DNA from: Phreatobacter stygius
GTDB lineage: Bacteria > Pseudomonadota > Alphaproteobacteria > Rhizobiales > Phreatobacteraceae
DNA: 64,000 bases
Assembly: GCF_005144885.1 (NCBI RefSeq)
Contig: NZ_CP039690.1
Coordinates: forward strand, 5,345,001-5,409,000
Reading direction: 5' to 3'
A program made the position numbers and the translations under genes. Positions 58,985-64,000 of this stretch are shown piece after piece. How positions within the stretch are numbered: the stretch's first letter is position 1; every line of letters starts with the position of its first letter. The notes under the pieces are model-generated. The model saw only the letters and a list, made by a program, of their open reading frames with translations. It ran no database searches and had not been told where the DNA came from.

Positions 58985-59904
58985 CCGGCATGGACAGAAG
59001 CGGCAAGCGTGTCATTGCCGTCGGCATTGCCGTGATGGACAAGATCTTCGGGATCGACGAGATGCCAAGCGAGGCAACCAAGGTCTTCGCGCGCTCCTAT
59101 CACGAGATCGGCGGCGGCCCGGCCGCCACCGGCGCGGTCACCGCTGCGCGGCTCGGGGCCAAGGTCGAGCTCTGGGCACGGGTCGGCGACGATCCGGTCG
59201 GCCGGCGCATCGTCGAGGAGATCGGCGAATGGGGCGTCGAGCCGGTCATCCGCCATGCCCGGGAAGGTCGTTCCGGCGTCTCCGCGATCGCGATCGACGG
59301 CAAGGGCGAAAGGCTGATCTTTGCTTTCGCCGATCCGAAGCTCGACAGCGATCCGTCCTGGCTGCCGCTGGAGCGCCTGGGCGAGGCCGATGCCGTGCTC
59401 TCCGACCTGCGCTGGCCGCGCGCCGCCGAACTGGTGCTGCGAGAGGCCAGGCGCCTCGGCGTGCCGAGCGTGCTCGATGCCGACCTGACCACCGACGACA
59501 TTGCCCGCAGCCTGGTGCCGCTTGCCGATTACGCGGTGTTCTCGGCGCCGGCCCTCAGCCGGCTGACAGGCGAAGCCGAACCGCTCGCCGGGTTGAAGGC
59601 GGCGCAGCTGCTTTGTCCCGGCCATGTCGGGGTGACGGTCGGCGCCGGTGGCTATCGCTGGCTCGAAGCCGGTGTCATCAGGCACGAGCCGGGTTTTTCT
59701 GTCGAGGCGATCGACACGCTCGGCGCCGGCGACGTGTTCCATGGCGCCTTCGCGCTGGCCATTGCCGAGGGCCGCGACGTCGCCGGGGCCGCGCGCTTCG
59801 CCAATGCGGCCTCCGCCCTCAAATGCACCCGCAGCGGCGGCCGGGCGGGCATTCCGACCCGCGCCGAGGTCGACCGGCTGCTTCTCCAGACCGAGGTCCT
59901 CTGA
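58981..59904 (+). CDS. PfkB/ribokinase-family sugar kinase
   Basis: The 307-residue kinase has the two PfkB signatures: YHEIGGGPAATGAVTAARLGAKVELWARVGDDPVGRRIV near the start and the ATP/catalytic block IDTLGAGDVFHGAFALAIAEGRDVAGAARFANAASALKC (catalytic Asp in GAGD) near the end. Its pattern is closest to the sulfofructose kinase/YihV-like and ketose kinase group, in my judgement. It overlaps tctA and the aldolase gene, so it should phosphorylate an intermediate of the imported compound before aldol cleavage. Confidence 0.88.
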   Translation: MTGMDRSGKRVIAVGIAVMDKIFGIDEMPSEATKVFARSYHEIGGGPAATGAVTAARLGAKVELWARVGDDPVGRRIVEEIGEWGVEPVIRHAREGRSGVSAIAIDGKGERLIFAFADPKLDSDPSWLPLERLGEADAVLSDLRWPRAAELVLREARRLGVPSVLDADLTTDDIARSLVPLADYAVFSAPALSRLTGEAEPLAGLKAAQLLCPGHVGVTVGAGGYRWLEAGVIRHEPGFSVEAIDTLGAGDVFHGAFALAIAEGRDVAGAARFANAASALKCTRSGGRAGIPTRAEVDRLLLQTEVL

Positions 59905-60950
59905 TGTTCATTTCCGCCGGCAAGCTGCGTGGCCTGAAGCGCCTTTGTGATGCTCAGGGGCGGTTCAAGATGGTCGCCGTCGACCAGCGTCCGCCGCTGA
60001 TCAAGGGCATTGGCGAGAAGCGCGGCCGGCCGGCGGCCTATGAGGAACTGGCGGATGTCAAGGCGCTGCTCACCCGCCGCCTGCTCGCCGACGGCTCCGC
60101 CGTGCTGATCGATCCGGATTATGGCTTCTCCACCGCCGAGCCCGACATCCGGCCGGACCGGGGCTTGCTGATCACGCTGGAGGATTTCCGCTTCGAAGAG
60201 ACATCTGATGGACGCAAGACGCGGATCATGGAGGGCTGGTCGGTCGACCAGATCAAGCGGCTCGGCGCCGACGGCGTGAAGCTCCTGCTCTGGTACCGTC
60301 CGGATGCCGGCGCGGACGTGATCCGGCATCAGCAGGACCTGGTGCGCCGGGTCGGCGCCGACTGCGCGCGCTGCGATATTCCGCTTCTCCTGGAGCTGCT
60401 GGTCTATCCCTTCGCCGGCGCGGCCAATCACACGACCGACTATATCGAGGACCGCGACAAGCGTCCGGAACTGGTGCTGCAGAGCGCGCGCGACTTTGCC
60501 GATGCCTCGTTCGGTGTCGACATCTACAAGCTCGAGAGCCCGCTGACCGCCGCGAGCCTGCCGGACCCGGAGGCCGACATGGCGGAGACGCGGGTGGCGC
60601 AGGTCTGGTTCGACAAGCTCGGCGCCATCATCGACCGGCCCTGGGTGATGCTCTCGGCCGGCGCCGGCATGGAAGAATTCCGCCGGGTGCTGGGCTTTGC
60701 CTATCGCGCCGGCGCCAATGGCTACCTTGCCGGCCGCGCCATCTGGTGGAAGGCCTTCGGCGCCTATCCGGACCTCGCCGCCATGGATGCGAGCCTTGCC
60801 GGGGAGGCCAGGGGCTATATGGCGGAAATCAACTGGCTGACCGACAAGCTGGCACGGCCCTGGCAGGACGCACCGGCGATCGGCGGGCGGGCCATGCTGG
60901 CGGTAGCAGGGCATGATTTTCCCGCGCGATATGCGGGGTTTTGCCGGTAG
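59904..60950 (+). CDS. LacD/YihT-type class I aldolase
   Basis: The 348-residue TIM-barrel protein belongs to the DeoC/LacD superfamily. It shows GRFKMVAVDQRPPLIKGIG, AVLIDPDYGF, DQIKRLGADGVKLLLWYRPDA (Schiff-base Lys candidate in VKLLL), IYKLESPL, PWVMLSAGAGMEEFRRVL and GANGYLAGRAIWWKAF. These match tagatose-1,6-bisphosphate aldolase and sulfofructose-phosphate aldolase rather than fructose-1,6-bisphosphate aldolase. The TGATG overlap with the kinase gene indicates coupled translation. It probably cleaves the phosphorylated product of that kinase into two smaller units. Confidence 0.85.
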   Translation: MFISAGKLRGLKRLCDAQGRFKMVAVDQRPPLIKGIGEKRGRPAAYEELADVKALLTRRLLADGSAVLIDPDYGFSTAEPDIRPDRGLLITLEDFRFEETSDGRKTRIMEGWSVDQIKRLGADGVKLLLWYRPDAGADVIRHQQDLVRRVGADCARCDIPLLLELLVYPFAGAANHTTDYIEDRDKRPELVLQSARDFADASFGVDIYKLESPLTAASLPDPEADMAETRVAQVWFDKLGAIIDRPWVMLSAGAGMEEFRRVLGFAYRAGANGYLAGRAIWWKAFGAYPDLAAMDASLAGEARGYMAEINWLTDKLARPWQDAPAIGGRAMLAVAGHDFPARYAGFCR

Positions 60951-61275
60951 GGGCAGGCAGCACAAATCATCCCTCCTCGCGGCGGCGGCCGGCTGCTTTC
61001 GGCGCCTGACCGCCCGGCGACCGGGGAATGCGAAAGGCGGCGCGGAAAAAACCCGGGGCGAGGCTTGGAAGGCGCCGATTTCGCGCACGATATCAAAATC
61101 TTAAGGCCTGCAGCCTTACGTTACGGGAACGCGAATTTCGCTTAAGGCCGATCGCCCGTACCTTGTCCGGGCTCAGGTGACTTCAAGACGACACGAGCGA
61201 AACCGGGGCCGGCGCGGATGACCATTCGCGCTGGTCTCTCCCGAGATTTGCGGCAGACCAAGGTCGAAGGCATCC
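60951..61275. other. Intergenic region after the catabolic cluster
   Basis: No gene is visible in these 325 bp. A local AT-rich patch (61084-61145) contains CTTAAGGCCTGCAGCC and GCTTAAGGCC, a direct repeat of CTTAAGGC 41 bp apart, and may be the promoter of the MipA/OmpV gene. Confidence 0.45.
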
Positions 61276-62115
61276 ATGCTCCGTTCCATTTCGCTTGCGC
61301 TGGCCGGCGCACTGGTGTCGGCCGCCGCCGCTGCCGCCGAGCCCGCATTCACATTGCCGCCGCCGCCTTTCACCTTGCCGTTCCTGCCGTCGCCCTTGGG
61401 GGACTGGACCGTGACGATCGGCGTCGGCGGCGAGGCGCGGCCGAGTTTCGAAGGCTCCAAGAACTTCCTGCTCAGTCCGGTGCCGATCTTTTCCATCCGG
61501 CGTGCCGGCACGGCCGAGCGGTTCCGCAGCCCGCGCGACGGCATCAGTTTCGGGCTGATCGAATTCGGCGGCTTTCGCGCCGGCCCGGTCGGCAAGTTCG
61601 TGCGCGAGCGCAATGCCGACAGCTACGCCGCGTTGCACGGCCTGGGCGACGTCAAGTTCGCGGTCGAGATCGGCGGCTTCGCCGAATATTTCCCGGTCGA
61701 ATGGTTCCGCACCCGCATCGAGGTCCGCCGCGGCTTTGGTGGCCACGAGGGCATCGTCGCGGATTTCTCGGCCGATCTGATCGCGCCGTCCTGGCATGGC
61801 TTCACGCTGTCGGGCGGCCCGCGCTTCTCGCTGGGCGACACCCGCTCGGTTCAGCCCTATTACAGCATCAATGCCGCGCAGGCGCTGGCCTCCGGCCTGC
61901 CGAGCTTCGACGCCAAGGGCGGCGCCCGTTCGGTCGGTGCCGGTGCGTTGCTGCGCTACCGGATCAATCCGCAATGGACGGTGCATTCTTATGTCGAATA
62001 CAGCCGCCTGCTGGGCAGCGCGGCGTCGAGCCCGCTGGTGCGGCTGCGCGGCTCGACCGACCAGGTGACCTTCGGTTTCGGCGCGTCCTATTCCTTCGAC
62101 GTCAGGGTGCGCTAG
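61276..62115 (+). CDS. MipA/OmpV-family outer membrane protein
   Basis: The 279-residue protein starts with a signal peptide (MLRSISLALAGALVSAAAAAAEP) and has the MipA/OmpV plan: WTVTIGVGGEARPSFEGSKNFLLSPVPIFSIRRAG near the start and strands such as GFTLSGGPRFSLGD, LLRYRINPQWTVHSYVEYSRLLGSAASSPLV and QVTFGFGASYSFDVRVR at the end. It probably forms a beta-barrel in the outer membrane; members act as scaffold or solute proteins. It is convergent with the TetR gene. Confidence 0.88.
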   Translation: MLRSISLALAGALVSAAAAAAEPAFTLPPPPFTLPFLPSPLGDWTVTIGVGGEARPSFEGSKNFLLSPVPIFSIRRAGTAERFRSPRDGISFGLIEFGGFRAGPVGKFVRERNADSYAALHGLGDVKFAVEIGGFAEYFPVEWFRTRIEVRRGFGGHEGIVADFSADLIAPSWHGFTLSGGPRFSLGDTRSVQPYYSINAAQALASGLPSFDAKGGARSVGAGALLRYRINPQWTVHSYVEYSRLLGSAASSPLVRLRGSTDQVTFGFGASYSFDVRVR

Positions 62116-62185
62116 CGGAATTGGGCTGCGTCCCGACGCTTGCCGTCCGCCCGGGGGGCGCTGATCGCTCTCAGCGCCCGGCAAC

Positions 62186-62782
62186 CTAATAATACATCAT
62201 CTCGGTCAGTTCCCGTTCCAGTTCGCCGCTGGCGAAGGCGGTCGGCCGGGCGAGGGCGGTCGCGGTGATGGTCGCGCCGATGACATTGGGCATCAGGAAG
62301 GCGGCGGCCTCGCGGTCGAAGCCGGGGCGCAATTCGTCGCGGTGCCGTTCGAGCGCCTGCCGGGTCACCGTATAGCGGTGCGCATCGGCATTGGCGGCCC
62401 CATCCATGGCGCTGAACCGCGGCGCCTCCTGCGCCAGAACCTGATGCAGCGCCAGGTTGCTGCCATGGGCCCTGATCAGCGTCTGCAGGCCGCGCGTCAG
62501 AACCACGCGCAGGCCTTGGCCGCATGTCTCGGCCAGGGTTTGCCGGATGTCCGCATGCAGCGCCAGATCGCGCCGGTGCTCCACGGCTCGGACCAGGGCT
62601 TCGCGGTTCGGGAAATATTGGTAGAGCGAGCCGATGCTGACCCCGGCGCGCTCGGCGACGCGGGTCGTGGTGGTCCTCGCGAAGCCTTCGGCAACCAGCA
62701 GCAACGCGGTGGCATCGAGGATCACATCGACGGTCGACTGCGAGCGCGCCTGGCGCGGCAGTTTGCGAGGGGCGTTCACCAT
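62186..62782 (-). CDS. TetR/AcrR-family transcriptional regulator
   Basis: The 198-residue protein has an N-terminal helix-turn-helix (VDVILDATALLLVAEGFARTTTTRVAERAGVSIGSLYQYFPNREALVRAV) and a helical ligand-binding domain of the TetR_C type. ATG 62782 is one choice. An in-frame GTG lies nine bases upstream, and neither has a strong ribosome site. It lies between a GGDEF-EAL gene on the same strand upstream and the convergent MipA/OmpV gene. The target is not evident. Confidence 0.9.
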   Translation of the reverse strand: MVNAPRKLPRQARSQSTVDVILDATALLLVAEGFARTTTTRVAERAGVSIGSLYQYFPNREALVRAVEHRRDLALHADIRQTLAETCGQGLRVVLTRGLQTLIRAHGSNLALHQVLAQEAPRFSAMDGAANADAHRYTVTRQALERHRDELRPGFDREAAAFLMPNVIGATITATALARPTAFASGELERELTEMMYY

Positions 62783-62876
62783 GGAGGGCACCGTCGCGAC
62801 ATGTGGTTCTCACCTAAGGGAAATCCATCATGGCGTTGGCAAGGCGGGCAATTTGATGGCGGCCTGCGGGCGGCGT

Positions 62877-64000
62877 TCAGCTGCAATGGGCTTTCGGCAA
62901 GGGCTTGTCCGCAGCCGAGGCGGCCCCGGCGCCGGGACGCTTCGGTTGCCGTCGCAATATCGCCATGGCCTCGGCGGCATCGACCGGCCTGCCGATGAGG
63001 TAGCCCTGCGCTTCGCCGCAGGCATGGGCGCGCAGGAAGCCGAGTTGTTCGGCCGTCTCGACGCCTTCGGCGGTGGTGTCGATGCCGAGATCGGTTGCCA
63101 GCCCGATCACCGATTTGACGATCGCCGCGCTTTGAAGGTCGGTTTTCAGGTCCTGCACGAAGGAGCGGTCGATCTTGATCCGGTGCAGCGGCAGCTTCCG
63201 CAGGTAGCTCAGCGACGAGTAGCCGGTGCCGAAATCGTCGAGGGCAACGCGGATCCCCCCGGCCGACAGCGTCCGGAGGATTTCAAGCGCGGTCTCGTCG
63301 TCCGACAGCAGCACGGTTTCGGTGACCTCGATTTCGAACCGCTCGGGCGCAAGGCCGCTCGCCGCGATCGCCGCCATGATCTGCGCCGCGATCGCCGGTT
63401 CGCGGAACTGCACCGCCGAGACGTTCACCGATATCCGGCTCGGCTGCGGCCAGGCGGCGGCCGTGCGGCAGGCCTCCTCGATCACCCATTCGCCGATCGA
63501 GCGGATCAATCCGGTGGATTCGGCGACCGGAATGAACGCGGTGGGCGGCACGCTGCCGCGGGTCGGATGCTGCCAGCGGAGCAGGGCTTCGAAACCGACG
63601 ATGCGATTGTCGCTGAGTGCGAGGATCGGCTGGTAGACCAGACGAAACTCGCCGCGGTGCAGGGCGTTGCCGAGGTCATGCTGGAGCGCGCGGCGCTCGC
63701 GTGCCAGGGCGTGGTCGCTGACGTCGAAGAAGCGGAACGATCCGCCGCGCGCGCTCTTGGCGTGATAGAGTGCGATATCGGCGCTGCGCAGCAGGTGCGG
63801 CGGCTCGCTGCCGTCGCCGGGCGCGATCGCCACGCCGATGCTGGCGGTGCTGAGCACCTCCTGGCCATCGACATGGAAGGGCTTGGCGAAGGCCTCGACC
63901 ACGCGGCGGGCGACGGCGGCTCCCGCATCCAGGCCTCCAATGCCGGCTGCGATGACGGCGAATTCGTCGCCGCCAAGGCGTGCCAGCGCATCCCGGGGGC
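62877..64000 (-). CDS. GGDEF-EAL protein, C-terminal part (cyclic-di-GMP turnover), runs off the window
   Basis: The visible part starts in a GGDEF domain (RLGGDEFAVIAAG at the right edge, VLSTASIGVAIAPGDG) and continues into a complete EAL domain. The EAL motifs are EALLRWQHP, NVSAVQF, ETVLLSD, ALDDFGTGYSSLSYLRKLPLHRIKIDRSFV and TAEGVET. The full set of metal-binding residues suggests active cyclic-di-GMP phosphodiesterase, and the intact GGDEF motif suggests possible synthase or regulatory function. N-terminal sensory domains are beyond position 64000. Confidence 0.92.
   Translation of the reverse strand, partial: PRDALARLGGDEFAVIAAGIGGLDAGAAVARRVVEAFAKPFHVDGQEVLSTASIGVAIAPGDGSEPPHLLRSADIALYHAKSARGGSFRFFDVSDHALARERRALQHDLGNALHRGEFRLVYQPILALSDNRIVGFEALLRWQHPTRGSVPPTAFIPVAESTGLIRSIGEWVIEEACRTAAAWPQPSRISVNVSAVQFREPAIAAQIMAAIAASGLAPERFEIEVTETVLLSDDETALEILRTLSAGGIRVALDDFGTGYSSLSYLRKLPLHRIKIDRSFVQDLKTDLQSAAIVKSVIGLATDLGIDTTAEGVETAEQLGFLRAHACGEAQGYLIGRPVDAAEAMAILRRQPKRPGAGAASAADKPLPKAHCS

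Noticed and set aside
53726-60950. Calling the cluster a sulfoquinovose (sulfo-EMP) pathway
   Set aside because: The kinase and aldolase resemble YihV/YihT, but there is no sulfoquinovosidase, isomerase, sulfolactaldehyde reductase or sulfonate exporter in the window, and a DapA-like lyase is not part of that pathway.

Overview
The window is GC-rich chromosomal DNA with dense coding on both strands. TTT/TRAP solute transporters, an ECF41 sigma factor, an HWE-family histidine kinase, MipA/OmpV and PPC/DUF296 proteins, and intergenic repeats of the 'GTCCTTCGAGGC' kind all point to an alphaproteobacterium, most likely of the order Hyphomicrobiales (Rhizobiales). I cannot name the genus from sequence alone. 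I recognised no tRNA, rRNA, CRISPR array, prophage or replication origin.

Layout. 0-5 kb: the tail of an unknown gene with its terminator, a close homologue of streptomycin 3''-phosphotransferase (StrA), a YcxB-like membrane protein, a RidA protein, and an MFS exporter divergent from its HxlR-type regulator. 5-8.7 kb: a metallo-beta-lactamase-fold hydrolase gene broken by an IS3-family element that is itself broken by an IS30-family element. 9-15.2 kb: a BluB-like gene, IS256 copy 1, an aldo/keto reductase, an NAD(P)H:quinone-type flavoprotein and an IS4-family element. 15.2-20.2 kb: a leftward catabolic operon with TRAP transporter DctPQM, an HpcH/HpaI aldolase and a DUF6282 metal-dependent hydrolase. 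20-25.4 kb: a TetR regulator with a small membrane protein, an aminotransferase, an IclR regulator and a cupin-like protein. 25.8-34.1 kb: a Tat-exported beta-carbonic anhydrase, small proteins, YccF, an ECF41 sigma factor with its carboxymuconolactone-decarboxylase partner, a second ECF sigma factor and an HWE histidine kinase. 34-43.3 kb: a lipoprotein, a cupin, a fused double alpha/beta hydrolase, a peroxiredoxin, a DapA-family lyase, a membrane-anchored metallophosphoesterase, an operon of two PPC/DUF296 proteins plus an ACT-like protein, and an Lrp/AsnC regulator. 43.3-49.7 kb: an AraC regulator, an outer-membrane-type protein and a DUF1254 protein that share a duplicated 140-bp upstream region, and a class A acid phosphatase gene split by IS256 copy 2. 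50-53.6 kb: a cupin, a flavin monooxygenase and an AraC regulator. 53.7-61 kb: an IclR regulator divergent from a DapA-family lyase, TctCBA transporter, PfkB-type kinase and LacD/YihT-type aldolase, which looks like a complete uptake and degradation module for an unidentified carbohydrate or acid. 61-64 kb: a MipA/OmpV protein, a TetR regulator and the C-terminal part of a GGDEF-EAL protein running off the window.

Two things stand out. First, four types of insertion sequence are present (IS3, IS30, IS4, and IS256 twice), all with readable terminal repeats and target duplications. Removing them restores two reading frames exactly. Second, a family of eight long intergenic palindromes built from a 7-bp unit (CGAATRG) sits at gene ends, often supplies the stop codon and last residues of neighbouring proteins, and in three copies contains a second nested palindrome family. 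The best candidate for undescribed biochemistry is the IclR/DapA/TctCBA/PfkB/LacD module. The best candidate for undescribed regulation is the duplicated promoter region at 44.8 and 45.9 kb.
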